Assembly: GCA_900544675.1 (NCBI GenBank)
Contig: UQVZ01000001.1
Coordinates: 1-64,000, forward strand
Direction: 5' to 3'
Origin: an uncultured Bacteroides sp.
GTDB lineage: Bacteria > Bacteroidota > Bacteroidia > Bacteroidales > Bacteroidaceae
Length of the DNA: 64,000 nucleotides
Part shown: positions 49,257 through 57,593 of the stretch, in pieces
Layout: every line of letters begins with the position of its first letter
How positions within the stretch are numbered: the stretch's first letter is position 1
Notes under the pieces: generated by a model
The model's input: the letters and a program-made list of their open reading frames with translations, nothing else
Databases searched by the model: none
What the model was told of the DNA's origin: nothing
Position numbers and translations under genes: made by a program

Positions 49257-51731
49257 TTATTTCTTCTTCTTGAACAGGTTGAGCGCTTTGTCGATGACCG
49301 ATTCTTTTTCTTCCCCGTCATCGCCTGTCTTGTCTTTCACCAATCCTTTCAAGGCTTGTTCGGCTGCGTTCTTGGCAAGGCTTTCCATATCGATGCCTAC
49401 CTTGGGCGAAGTGAATGTGCCGCCGATGGTCATGTCTACAGTGCCTAATTTCGAGCCGATGCCTCCCGAGGGCAAGGTAATCTTGCCGGTGTAGTCAATG
49501 GTCTGGTCCAAGCCTGTCGAGCCGGAAAGGTTCATGGTGTAGTCGCCCAGCTTCAAGTCGAACGGTTGGGTATTGACTCTTCCGTCTTTTATCTCGAAGC
49601 CGATGTTCAGGTCTTTCACCTGGATGTCTTTCATCGAAGGTTTCTTCACGATGTCTGCCACCTGGTCGATAAACTTCACGCCGCTCAGGCTCAAGTCTTT
49701 GGTCGAGAGGTTGCCGCTGCCTTGCACTTGTTGCATAACGGGGCTCATCTGTCCGTCGAGCGGAGTGTCTATCTGCAGTTTGCCCGAGAAGTTGCCTTTC
49801 AAGCCCGAGAAGATAGGAGCCAGTTGCTGTACCAGTCCCAGTTCGTTGTAAGCCTGGGCAAATCCGATGTTCTGCATGTCGAAGCCCGCATTCAGGTGAG
49901 GCTGTTTGCCTTTCGGAGCCGAATAGGCACCATTGGCTGTAATGCTTCCGCCCATGGTGTCGAAAGACAGGTTGCGCATATCGACGGTGCCGTCTTTTAC
50001 CGCCAGCACACCGTTGACACGTTCCAGCTTCATCTGGTCGAACAACACTTCTTTCAGGTTGGCTTGCATGGTGAAGTCGATGTTTTCAGGAATGCGGATA
50101 ACGCCAGCAGAAGAGGTGCTGACAGCCGTTGTATCGGTAGCGGCCGGAGTCTGCACCGCTGTCGTGTCGGTACTGATGAAATCGTTCACGTTGATGTGGT
50201 TGCTGCTGAGGTTGAGGTTGCCTTTCAGCGTAGAGCCTTTCAGTACATAGCCTAGGTAGTTCTCGAAACGGCTGTCCAGCGTCAGGTCGTTTTGTCCGAT
50301 GTTTACAGTCGTTTCGCTCAGTTGCAGGTAGCGGGGCGAGAAGCTGAAGGTAGAGCGTTGGATGTCGATTGCCGGCAGGTCTGCCATATTGAGTTTCATG
50401 TTGTTCAGCTGGATGCTTCCGGCTGCCTGCATTTGGTCATACTGTTCTTTCTCGATGTAGGAGAGTTTGCCTGCCAGGTTCATGTCGGCTTGGATGGTTC
50501 CGTTCAGTTCCATGCCTTCCAGCGGATAGACTTCCTTTATCTTGCCCAAGTCGAGTGTCCCTTTGGCTGTAGCCTGCAGGTCGGGGTCGCTGACCGGTGT
50601 CTTTACGATGGCTTTCAGGCTGAACGGATTGCCAGCCAGTACAAACTCGAAGGGGCTGACAGTGATTTCGGTGGCATCGATGTTGCCTCCCGCATTCTTT
50701 ACGTTGGCAGAAATGTTGATGCCGTCTACACCCGCGGGCAAGGAAGGATAGCGGAACATACCGTCTTTCACATCCAGTGCCACTTCGAACTGAGGCATTT
50801 GGTCTTGGGTCAGTGTGCCTTTGGCATATGCCGTCAGACTGGCTTTGCCGTCGGTCTTCAGGTCTTCAAAGTCTTTGGCATAAATGGCGGGAATGAGCGA
50901 AAGCAGTTCCTTGAACCCTACTTCGTTGGTATTCAGCTTGACATCCATCCCGATGCCGTCTTTCTGCATGGCTGCCCAGCCGTCGATGTTGACCTGGATG
51001 GCATTCAGACTGATGGAATTGTCTTTCAGGGTATATTTGCCGTTGGTGAAGTCGGCATCCACATTCATGTCGGCTTCCAGGCTTGCCCGGTTCAGGAAAG
51101 GAATCCCTCCGGTGCGGTAGGTGAGTGAAGGAGTTTTCAGACTCAGGTCGACAGTGGTGCGTTCGCTTCCGAAGTCACCCGAACAGGCAGCCTTGAGGTT
51201 TTCGATGGCGGCATACATGCCTCCTTGCCGGTCATCGTAGCTGACCGACAGGTTATCGATAGACAACTTTTTCAGCTTGATGCGTATCGGCGAGCTTTCG
51301 GTTGAGGCTTCCTGAACCGTATCAGCTTCGGCGGAAGATTTCATTACGTCCCAGTTGGGATGTCCGTTCTCCAAGACAATCGCCTTTACCTTTGTGTCTT
51401 CAATAATGATTTTGGAGATGTCGTATCCGCTGTTGCCGAAGAGCGAAAACAGATTGACAGCTGCAGTCAGTTCGCCTGCCTGTATCAGCGTGTCGTTTTG
51501 AAATTCACCGGCTCCTTTCAGCCAAAAGTCTTCCAGTGTGACCGAAGCGGACGGGAAGTTGCGTAACAGACTGATGTTTAATGCACGGAAATCAAACTGT
51601 GCGTTGAGCATCTTGTTGCCCTCTTGCTTGACAATCTTTTCTATTTTACCTTGAAAAGCAAAAGGAAGGACCAAAAGCAGAATCAGAATCACGCCCAGCG
51701 TGATGCCTGCGATTTTCAATACTTTTTTCAT
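49257..51731 (-). CDS. AsmA-family membrane-anchored protein
   Basis: An 824-residue protein with one N-terminal membrane segment (about 5-27), followed by a long beta-rich chain. The N-terminal segment LNAQFDFRALNISLLRNFPSASVTLEDFWLKG is typical AsmA, and the C-terminal part includes MQQVQGSGNLSTKDLSLSG and VGIDMESLAKNAAEQALKGL. AsmA-like proteins are thought to carry lipid between the inner and outer membranes. The ATG at 51731 is supported by the ribosome site AGGAGG (51738-51743); the longer frame has no signal. The C-terminal tail is rich in charged residues (KDKTGDDGEEKES). Confidence 0.88.
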   Translation of the reverse strand: MKKVLKIAGITLGVILILLLVLPFAFQGKIEKIVKQEGNKMLNAQFDFRALNISLLRNFPSASVTLEDFWLKGAGEFQNDTLIQAGELTAAVNLFSLFGNSGYDISKIIIEDTKVKAIVLENGHPNWDVMKSSAEADTVQEASTESSPIRIKLKKLSIDNLSVSYDDRQGGMYAAIENLKAACSGDFGSERTTVDLSLKTPSLTYRTGGIPFLNRASLEADMNVDADFTNGKYTLKDNSISLNAIQVNIDGWAAMQKDGIGMDVKLNTNEVGFKELLSLIPAIYAKDFEDLKTDGKASLTAYAKGTLTQDQMPQFEVALDVKDGMFRYPSLPAGVDGINISANVKNAGGNIDATEITVSPFEFVLAGNPFSLKAIVKTPVSDPDLQATAKGTLDLGKIKEVYPLEGMELNGTIQADMNLAGKLSYIEKEQYDQMQAAGSIQLNNMKLNMADLPAIDIQRSTFSFSPRYLQLSETTVNIGQNDLTLDSRFENYLGYVLKGSTLKGNLNLSSNHINVNDFISTDTTAVQTPAATDTTAVSTSSAGVIRIPENIDFTMQANLKEVLFDQMKLERVNGVLAVKDGTVDMRNLSFDTMGGSITANGAYSAPKGKQPHLNAGFDMQNIGFAQAYNELGLVQQLAPIFSGLKGNFSGKLQIDTPLDGQMSPVMQQVQGSGNLSTKDLSLSGVKFIDQVADIVKKPSMKDIQVKDLNIGFEIKDGRVNTQPFDLKLGDYTMNLSGSTGLDQTIDYTGKITLPSGGIGSKLGTVDMTIGGTFTSPKVGIDMESLAKNAAEQALKGLVKDKTGDDGEEKESVIDKALNLFKKKK

Positions 51732-51804
51732 GATTTGCCTCCTATAATAATGATTATATTTTAGAACCACACATTTCCGCAAATTATTATTTAGGTTGTT
51801 TGAT

Positions 51805-51845
51805 TTATCATCTGCGAGAATCTGCGCTAATCTGCGTTTCAAATC
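51805..51845. repeat. CTGCGAGAATCTGCG intergenic word
   Basis: CTGCGAGAATCTGCG and CTAATCTGCGTTTCAAAT, a short member of the dispersed family also seen at 30190-30230 and 38160-38400. Confidence 0.5.
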
Positions 51846-51911
51846 GCTTGCTCGGGGTACAAATGTAATCGTTTTTTTTGTTCACTGTCTGTTATCTTAT
51901 TGAAAATTTTC

Positions 51912-51919
51912 TACCTTTG
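51912..51919 (+). promoter_or_regulatory. -7 element of the DUF2027-Smr gene
   Basis: TACCTTTG matches the Bacteroidota -7 consensus 35 bases before the ATG at 51954. No good -33 was found. Confidence 0.5.
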
Positions 51920-51953
51920 TGTACCGAATAGTAGTATATAAAGGAGAAACAAG

Positions 51954-53006
51954 ATGAAAATAGGAGATAAAGTCCGTTTCCTGAGCGAAGTAGGGGGCGG
52001 AATCGTGAAAGGATTTCAAGGCAAAGACATTGCGCTGGTAGAAGATGAAGACGGATTCGAAATACCGATGCTGGTGAAAGAATGTGTAGTCATTCAGACG
52101 GATGATTACAACATCCCGTTGAAATCGAACAAGAAGCAAGCCGAGCCGGAAGCGGAAGAAGAACCCGAAGAAGAGGAAAAGCCCGTCACTTACCGGGCAC
52201 CTGAAATCAGAGGAAATGATGTGCTGAACGTGTATCTGGCATACGTGCCGCAAGATGTAAAAACGATTTCCGCTACGGCTTTTGATGCATATCTGGTGAA
52301 TGACAGCAATTATTTTGTCGATTACCTTTACCTGTCGGCGGAAGGCAAAAGCTGGACCTTGCGCAGCAGAGGCACAGTGGCACCCAATATGAAGCAGCAT
52401 CTGGAGGAATTCGACAAGGCGGAACTGAACAACCTGGAGCATGTCGCGGTACAGTTGCTGGCTTATAAAGACGACCGTACCTTCTTGCTGAAGAATGCCG
52501 TATCGATGGAGCTTCGCATTGATACTGTCAAGTTCTATAAATTGCATACATTCCAGCAGACTGATTTCTTTGCCGAGCCGGCATTGGTGTACGATATTGT
52601 GCGCGATGATGAATCGGCAAAGCAGGTCTATGTATCGGCAGACGACATCAAGGAAGCTTTGTTGCAGAAAAGCATACCTGAGCAGCCTAAGGCATCGAAA
52701 AAGCATCAGCCCAAGGTGAAGAACGACATTGTGGAAGTGGACTTGCATATTCATGAGTTGCTGGACGATACGGGCGGCATGAGCAACGGCGAAATGCTGA
52801 ACTATCAATTGGACGTGTTCCGCAAGACGCTGGATGAATACAAGAACAAGAAAGGCCAGCGCATTGTTTTCATTCACGGCAAGGGGGACGGTGTGTTGCG
52901 CCGCGCCATACTGGACGAACTGAAACGTAAATACAAGAATTATTCCAGCCAGGATGCTTCGTTCCGCGAATATGGTTTCGGAGCAACGATGGTGACGATT
53001 CATTGA
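51954..53006 (+). CDS. DUF2027 and Smr domain protein
   Basis: A 350-residue cytoplasmic protein. The N-terminus MKIGDKVRFLSEVGGGIVKGF is a KOW-like barrel with DUF2027 features, and a middle domain (about 85-210) is beta-rich. An acidic linker EPEAEEEPEEEEKP lies at about 63-76. The C-terminal Smr domain (about 265-350) shows VDLHIHEL, GQRIVFIHGKGDGVLRRAI and FGATMVTIH, the pattern of MutS2 Smr endonuclease domains. It may act on RNA or branched DNA. Alone in its transcription unit. Confidence 0.88.
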   Translation: MKIGDKVRFLSEVGGGIVKGFQGKDIALVEDEDGFEIPMLVKECVVIQTDDYNIPLKSNKKQAEPEAEEEPEEEEKPVTYRAPEIRGNDVLNVYLAYVPQDVKTISATAFDAYLVNDSNYFVDYLYLSAEGKSWTLRSRGTVAPNMKQHLEEFDKAELNNLEHVAVQLLAYKDDRTFLLKNAVSMELRIDTVKFYKLHTFQQTDFFAEPALVYDIVRDDESAKQVYVSADDIKEALLQKSIPEQPKASKKHQPKVKNDIVEVDLHIHELLDDTGGMSNGEMLNYQLDVFRKTLDEYKNKKGQRIVFIHGKGDGVLRRAILDELKRKYKNYSSQDASFREYGFGATMVTIH

Positions 53007-53420
53007 CGTACAATTCTGATACTGTAAAAACTACTATCTTTCGAAATGTCTTTTTTGCCTGTTGCCTGTGTGGCGGCATGGCATTATCGTCCGGTATGGC
53101 TGGAGGTTCTTCCGGCTGTAGCGGTCGACCATTATGTATTGGATGCGCAAGCCGACGGTACTTTCCGGGCAGCGTTGCGCATGAGTGCTGATGCTTCGGG
53201 TTATACTTGGACGGTTTCAATAAAAGGGTTGAAGGATGGCGAACTCTTGCTGACCACAAATGGTAAAGAACAACTGACGTTCTCTTTGGGCAACTCTTCT
53301 GCCGAGCAGACTTTCGAAGGCGCATCAAGTTTGTTTGTTATTCTTCAACAACATATTCCGATATTCCGACGGATACATTCCCAACCGTTTCTTTACGTAG
53401 CGGCTAAGGTAAGAAACTGA
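53007..53420 (+). pseudogene. Degenerate ORF next to the AraC gene
   Basis: The frame 53046-53420 encodes a sequence that looks protein-like from about residue 25 to 92 (HYVLDAQADGTFRAALRMSA, GYTWTVSIKGLKDGELLLTT) but has no signal peptide and runs antisense into the AraC gene. A different frame just upstream encodes a signal-like IFRNVFFACCLCGGMALSS. This suggests a small exported protein gene broken by a frameshift and truncated at about 53320. A TATCTTTC box is found at 53035-53042. I do not recognise the protein. Confidence 0.35.
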
Positions 53421-54164
53421 CGAAAAGTGCATCCGGTCGGCAATATCGGTCAGGGTCAAATCCTTTTGGCAGAGCAGGCGGCAGATTTCCTGCAGGGTGA
53501 AGCGGTCTATCCAGTAGGTGGCGGGCAGCCCGCTTGCTTTTCGGCAGATCTCGGTAAGGTAATGGGGCGTGATGCAGAGCAGCGAGGCATAGTGTTGCAG
53601 GTCGCGGTGCTGTTTGTATTCGCCTTCGTAGAGCAGTTCGATGAAGCGGCGCAATGAGGTAGAAAGGCGTTCGGAAAGCTGGGTGAATGCCTTGCCACGT
53701 GCGTGGATGTCGTAGAGGTTGAGGATATGTACCAACAGCAGATGCCCCATCATCTCCTCACGGAAAAGGTGTGCTGTTTCCATCAGTCGTGCCCGGATGC
53801 GCATCAGGTCTTCCAGGCAAATCATAAAGTCGTGCCGGGAGAGCTTCATTACTGGGTTCTGCATCAACAGCAGTTGGCCGATAATGCCATAGTTACTGCG
53901 TATGCCCAAGGTGTTGACAAAGACTGACGACAGTCCCATCATCTGTGCATCGAAATCGTCCGATTGCGTCAGGCCTGAGAGAAACAGCAGGTTAGGCAGA
54001 ATCACATAATCCCCTGCCACGACATTGTAATGTACTCCTTGGAAGGAAAAGCTCATGCTGCCCTCCATGCAGAGAATGTGAAGTACGCAGTCGGACAGGG
54101 ATGTAATATCATAGTCTTGAATAGAATCGATAAAGAATAGTTTCCGTTCTAATGAATCTTCCAT
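53325..54164 (-). CDS. AraC-family transcriptional regulator
   Basis: A 279-residue regulator with an N-terminal cupin-like domain (SFSFQGVHYNVVAGDYVILPNL, about 35-55) and a C-terminal AraC double helix-turn-helix (about 185-275), including YASLLCITPHYLTEICRKASG and DIADRMHFSSVSYLSRYVKKRLGMYPSEYR. It diverges from the first aldo/keto reductase gene, with two near-identical 26-bp repeats in the space between, so it probably controls that gene and itself. Confidence 0.9.
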   Translation of the reverse strand: MEDSLERKLFFIDSIQDYDITSLSDCVLHILCMEGSMSFSFQGVHYNVVAGDYVILPNLLFLSGLTQSDDFDAQMMGLSSVFVNTLGIRSNYGIIGQLLLMQNPVMKLSRHDFMICLEDLMRIRARLMETAHLFREEMMGHLLLVHILNLYDIHARGKAFTQLSERLSTSLRRFIELLYEGEYKQHRDLQHYASLLCITPHYLTEICRKASGLPATYWIDRFTLQEICRLLCQKDLTLTDIADRMHFSSVSYLSRYVKKRLGMYPSEYRNMLLKNNKQT

Positions 54165-54193
54165 ATCCGTAAAGTTTGAACGTTTGTTTTACA

Positions 54194-54219
54194 AAATACC
54201 ACAAATAGTGCATACGTTG
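54194..54219. promoter_or_regulatory. 26-bp repeat, copy 1 (candidate AraC site)
   Basis: AAATACCACAAATAGTGCAT with a further ACGTTG. It matches 54473-54498 with one difference in 26 bases. It lies 30 bases upstream of the AraC gene start; the other copy lies upstream of the reductase promoter. Confidence 0.55.
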
Positions 54220-54318
54220 TACCGGCTAAAAAGCTGTGTTTAACGAAAATATCTTTCTATGGCGTATAAATGCTTCTGTACATGTGCGTTATTTATTATA
54301 TTCCCGACAAAAATATAC

Positions 54319-54398
54319 TTTTTCGATGATTCATTCACTGAAAAACCACATTTTTTCGATGATTCATTGACTGAAAAACTACACTTTTTCGAGGATTA
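54319..54398. repeat. 33-bp tandem repeat, 2.4 copies
   Basis: Units start at 54319, 54352 and 54385 with TTTTTCGATGATTCATT and continue ...ACTGAAAAACCACA. The period is 33 bases, close to three turns of the helix. Confidence 0.7.
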
Positions 54399-54472
54399 AT
54401 TCTAATATCCGTTTGTATATTGTGTGAGAAGAATATGTATGAACCGCTGAATCTGTTTACGAATAGATAACG

Positions 54473-54498
54473 AAATACCACGAATAGTGCATACGTTG
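54473..54498. promoter_or_regulatory. 26-bp repeat, copy 2 (candidate AraC site)
   Basis: AAATACCACGAATAGTGCAT with a further ACGTTG, 38 bases upstream of the -7 box of the first reductase gene, a distance that suits an activator site. Confidence 0.55.
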
Positions 54499-54535
54499 CT
54501 CCGAATTTCATAACAAGCAGTTCGGATTGTATCGG

Positions 54536-54543
54536 TAACTTTG
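54536..54543 (+). promoter_or_regulatory. -7 element of the first aldo/keto reductase gene
   Basis: TAACTTTG matches the consensus 27 bases before the ATG at 54570. No -33 element is evident, as expected for an activator-dependent promoter. Confidence 0.5.
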
Positions 54544-54569
54544 CGACAAATAGATAAAACTTTCTTTAT

Positions 54570-55418
54570 ATGAATAACGTAAGATTGAACAACGGGGTAA
54601 TGATGCCGGCCATCGGTTTTGGCGTGTATCAGATTCCCGAGAATGAGACAGAACGGATAGTCACGGATGCATTGGAAGTGGGCTATCGTATGTTTGATAC
54701 GGCTGCTTCTTATTTCAACGAGGAGCAAGTGGGAAACGCTCTTCGTCACAGTGGGCTGAAACGGGAAGATGTTTTCGTTACTACCAAACTGTGGGTACAG
54801 GATTATGAGTACGATGATGCCCTGCGTGCCTTCGACCTCTCGATGAAGAAACTCGGGCTGGACTACCTTGACCTTTATTTGTTGCACAAGCCATACGGCA
54901 ACTATTATGCAGCCTGGCGTGCGGCGGAACGTCTGTATAAAGAAGGACGTATCCGCGCCATTGGTGTGACCAGTTTCAGCAGCGAGCGGCTGCAAGACCT
55001 TTTCTTGCACAACGAGGTGAAGCCTGCCGTGAACCAGCTTGAGACGCATCCCTTTTTCCAGCAGCAGGCAGCCCACACATTCTTGAAGCAAGAAGGCATC
55101 CAGCACGAGGCGTGGGCTCCGTTTGCCGAAGGACAGAATGACATCTTCAATAACCCTGTGCTGAAGTCCATTGCCGAGCGTCACGGCAAAACCGTAGGCA
55201 ATGTCGTACTCCGTTGGCTGAACCAGCGGGATATAGTGGTTATTCCCAAGACGGTGCGTAAAGAGCGGATGATAGAAAACCTTGCCATCTTCGATTTTAC
55301 CCTGACCGATGAAGAAATGGATGCCATAGCCCGTCTTGATACAGGACGCAGCCCCATCTACGATGATATGGATTTGGCAACAACGAAATGGATTGGGCTG
55401 CACAAGATTCACGAATGA
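54570..55418 (+). CDS. Aldo/keto reductase (2,5-diketogluconate reductase type)
   Basis: A 282-residue cytoplasmic NADPH-dependent reductase with the tetrad D43, Y48, K73 and H106 (MFDTAASYFNEE, TTKLWVQDYE, YLLHKPYGNYY) and the coenzyme-binding IPKTVRKERMIENL near the C-terminus. The sequence belongs to the AKR5-like group, which reduces small keto sugars and methylglyoxal. Substrate unknown. It is divergent from the AraC regulator. Confidence 0.92.
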   Translation: MNNVRLNNGVMMPAIGFGVYQIPENETERIVTDALEVGYRMFDTAASYFNEEQVGNALRHSGLKREDVFVTTKLWVQDYEYDDALRAFDLSMKKLGLDYLDLYLLHKPYGNYYAAWRAAERLYKEGRIRAIGVTSFSSERLQDLFLHNEVKPAVNQLETHPFFQQQAAHTFLKQEGIQHEAWAPFAEGQNDIFNNPVLKSIAERHGKTVGNVVLRWLNQRDIVVIPKTVRKERMIENLAIFDFTLTDEEMDAIARLDTGRSPIYDDMDLATTKWIGLHKIHE

Positions 55419-55463
55419 TTCTTGCTTTTCCAAGCTGGCACACACTTTCTATGCAGTCGATAG

Positions 55464-55700
55464 TGCTTCCAAAAGATTTTTAGCGCTATCTACGCAGTCG
55501 ACAGCACTTCCGGAAGATTTTTAGCGCTGGCTACTCAGTCGACAGTGCTTCCAGAAGTTTTTTAGCGCTGTCGACGCAGTCGACGATGCTTCCAGAAGTT
55601 TTTTAGCACTGTCGACGCAGTCGACGATGCTTCCAGAAAATTTTTAGCACTGTCGACGCAGTCGACGATGCTTCCAGAAGTTTTTTAGCACTGTCGACGC
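55464..55700. repeat. 41-bp minisatellite, about 5.8 copies
   Basis: Units begin at 55464, 55505, 55546, 55587, 55628 and 55669, each TGCTTCCAGAAGTTTTTTAG followed by C(A/G)CTGTCGACGCAGTCGACGA. Each later unit carries two GTCGAC palindromes, and the last units are nearly identical whereas the first ones are diverged. It fills the space between two aldo/keto reductase genes. No gene is seen in 55419-55739. Confidence 0.9.
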
Positions 55701-55739
55701 TAACGACATTTAATAATAATCATTTAAATCGAAGCAAAT

Positions 55740-56762
55740 ATGAAGACAAGAAAATTAGGAACATTGGAAGTATCGCCCATCGGTATGGGCTGTATGGGAT
55801 TCAGTCACGGTTATGGAAAAGTACCGTCTGAAGAATATGCCCTTGACGCGATACGTGCGGCCTACGATTTCGGCTGTACCTTTTTCGATACGGCAGAGGT
55901 CTATGGCAAGGAACAATTCTACTTCGGACATAACGAAGAGCTGGTCGGCAAGGCCATCGAACCGTTTCGCAAGAAGGTGGTGCTTGCTACCAAATTTCAC
56001 TTGGGTGAGAGCGAGACGCTGAAGGATGCCGACCTGTATGCCGAGATTCGCCGTCATCTGGAGGAGTCGATGAAGCGGTTGCGCACGGATTATATCGACT
56101 TGTACTACCTGCACCGCACCAATGAGTTGGTATCGCTTGCCCGGATTGCCGAGGCTATGGGTCGCCTGATACAGGACGGGGTGATTCGTGCCTGGGGACT
56201 CTCGCAAGTATCGGCCGCACAGATTCGCGAGGCGCATGCCGTGACTCCCGTATCGGCTGTGCAGAATATCTATTCGATGGTAGAGCGCGATTGCGAGGTC
56301 GAGATATTCCCGTTGTGTATGCAGGAAGGCATTGGGGTGGTTCCGTTTTCACCCATTGCCAGCGGGTTGCTTTCGGGCAAGGTGACGACACAGACGCAGT
56401 TCGGTTTCGACGATGTGCGTAAATTTGTCCCTCAGTTGACGAAAGAGAATATCGAAGGCAACCAGCCCATTCTCGATTTGCTTGCCCGCTATGCGGAGGC
56501 GAAACAGGCGACGATGGCGCAAATCTCCCTCGCCTGGATGTTGCATAAATATCCCAATGTGGTTCCCATTCCCGGTTCGAAGAATAAGGAACGTATTTTG
56601 GAAAACCTCGGTGCCTGGAACGTCAGCCTGACGGACGAAGAGTTCAACCAGCTACAGACCGCCTTGGATGCCTGCACGGTGTATGGACATCGCGGATGCG
56701 TGGAGTCGGAGCAGACCAGTTTCGGCAAGAACTGGAGTCGGGAACAGAAAGAAAATGTGTAA
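55740..56762 (+). CDS. Aldo/keto reductase (AKR11/13-like)
   Basis: A 340-residue reductase with D50, Y55, K85 and H125 (TFFDTAEVYGKEQ, VVLATKFHLGE, YYLHRTNEL) and the C-terminal coenzyme motif VPIPGSKNKERILENLGAW. Its fold group differs from the upstream reductase, so the two are not a recent duplication. The gene follows the minisatellite by 39 bases and may be cotranscribed with the upstream reductase. Substrate unknown. Confidence 0.92.
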   Translation: MKTRKLGTLEVSPIGMGCMGFSHGYGKVPSEEYALDAIRAAYDFGCTFFDTAEVYGKEQFYFGHNEELVGKAIEPFRKKVVLATKFHLGESETLKDADLYAEIRRHLEESMKRLRTDYIDLYYLHRTNELVSLARIAEAMGRLIQDGVIRAWGLSQVSAAQIREAHAVTPVSAVQNIYSMVERDCEVEIFPLCMQEGIGVVPFSPIASGLLSGKVTTQTQFGFDDVRKFVPQLTKENIEGNQPILDLLARYAEAKQATMAQISLAWMLHKYPNVVPIPGSKNKERILENLGAWNVSLTDEEFNQLQTALDACTVYGHRGCVESEQTSFGKNWSREQKENV

Positions 56763-56884
56763 ACCTATAAAGCGTATTTACAGACCCCGAGCTGGCGAAA
56801 TTCCTGTTGGGATACGATAAGCAGTTCAATCCTGTATATAAAATCTATCTCTTGCATCGAAAATGCACAACTGATTATTCTGGC
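56763..56884 (+). other. Possible coding remnant
   Basis: One frame here reads VFTDPELAKFLLGYDKQFNP, which looks like real protein, but has no start and soon degrades into AT-rich promoter DNA. It may be the tail of a lost gene. Confidence 0.25.
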
Positions 56885-56914
56885 TTGTTTTGTAATAGAA
56901 AGATTCTATCTTTG
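56885..56914 (+). promoter_or_regulatory. Promoter of the GNAT gene
   Basis: TTG at 56885-56887 and TATCTTTG at 56907-56914, with 19 bases between, 24 bases before the ATG. Confidence 0.65.
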
Positions 56915-56937
56915 CAAACCAATAAAAAACAGATTGT

Positions 56938-57474
56938 ATGTATTTAGAAACAGAGAGATTACGATTACGTCCGTGGCGTGAGGCTGACGCTGAAGCGTTG
57001 TATGCCTACGCCAAGGATGAACGTGTGGGACCGATTGCCGGATGGCCTGCCCACCGCAGTGTAGAGGAAAGTCGCGAGGTTATCCGGACTGTCTTTTCTC
57101 AGGAAGGGGTATTTGCCGTTACGCTGAAAGACGACGACACGGCCATCGGTTGCATCGGGCTGATTACCGGCTTGCGGAGCAATTTCCCGATAGGCGACGA
57201 TGAGGGAGAGGTCTCCTATTGGATTGGCGTCCCTTTTTGGGGCCAGGGTTTGATTCCCGAGGCTATGCATGAAGTCATCCGCTATGGTTTCGAGGATTTA
57301 GGACTGAAAACATTGTGGTGCGGCTACTTCGACGGCAATGAAAAGTCCCGGCGTGCCCAAGAGAAATGCGGTTTTCGTCCGCACCACACCGAGGAAGAGA
57401 AGTTTTACCCGCTGACCGGCGACCGGCGGATAGAACACGTCAGTCGCCTGACGCGGGAAGAGTGGAAACTGTGA
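56938..57474 (+). CDS. GNAT-family N-acetyltransferase (RimJ/RimL-like)
   Basis: A 178-residue acetyl-CoA-dependent transferase. It starts with the RimJ/L pattern YLETERLRLRPWREADAEAL, has GEVSYWIGVPFWGQGLIPEAM with the acetyl-CoA loop (about 84-105), and ends DGNEKSRRAQEKCGFRPH, the usual C-terminal GNAT motif. The substrate could be a protein N-terminus, an amino acid or an antibiotic; none is suggested by context. Confidence 0.88.
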   Translation: MYLETERLRLRPWREADAEALYAYAKDERVGPIAGWPAHRSVEESREVIRTVFSQEGVFAVTLKDDDTAIGCIGLITGLRSNFPIGDDEGEVSYWIGVPFWGQGLIPEAMHEVIRYGFEDLGLKTLWCGYFDGNEKSRRAQEKCGFRPHHTEEEKFYPLTGDRRIEHVSRLTREEWKL

Positions 57475-57551
57475 GTGGTGTTTTGTTTTATACAGGACAA
57501 GGCTTCCCTAAAGAATATTTATGTAGATATGGCGGGGCGATATATTTTTCA

Positions 57552-57559
57552 TATCTTTG
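57552..57559 (+). promoter_or_regulatory. -7 element of the SMR efflux gene
   Basis: TATCTTTG lies 35 bases before the ATG at 57594. No -33 element is apparent. Confidence 0.45.
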
Positions 57560-57593
57560 CCGCCATCATTGTAAAACCTAACGAGAAAATAAG

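Larger units (their letters stand above)
54165..54569. other. 405-base divergent spacer
   Basis: Gene-free. It contains a 26-bp direct repeat at 54194-54219 and 54473-54498, a 33-bp tandem repeat (54319-54398), and the -7 box of the aldo/keto reductase. Confidence 0.6.

Noticed and set aside
51732..51842. 37-residue extension of the AsmA-family protein
   Set aside because: A strong AGGAGG site and the membrane segment fix the start at 51731; the extension runs into an intergenic repeat word.
51897..53003. 368-codon frame antisense to the DUF2027-Smr gene
   Set aside because: The opposite strand carries clear DUF2027 and Smr motifs and a promoter.
54402..55445. 347-codon frame antisense to the first aldo/keto reductase
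   Set aside because: The plus strand has the full AKR catalytic tetrad; the antisense frame has no recognisable domain.
55464..55700. CRISPR array
   Set aside because: Units are contiguous with no unique spacers, and no cas genes are nearby; it is a minisatellite.
54570..56762. Recent tandem duplication of aldo/keto reductase genes
   Set aside because: The two proteins differ in length and subfamily motifs and share only the general AKR pattern.
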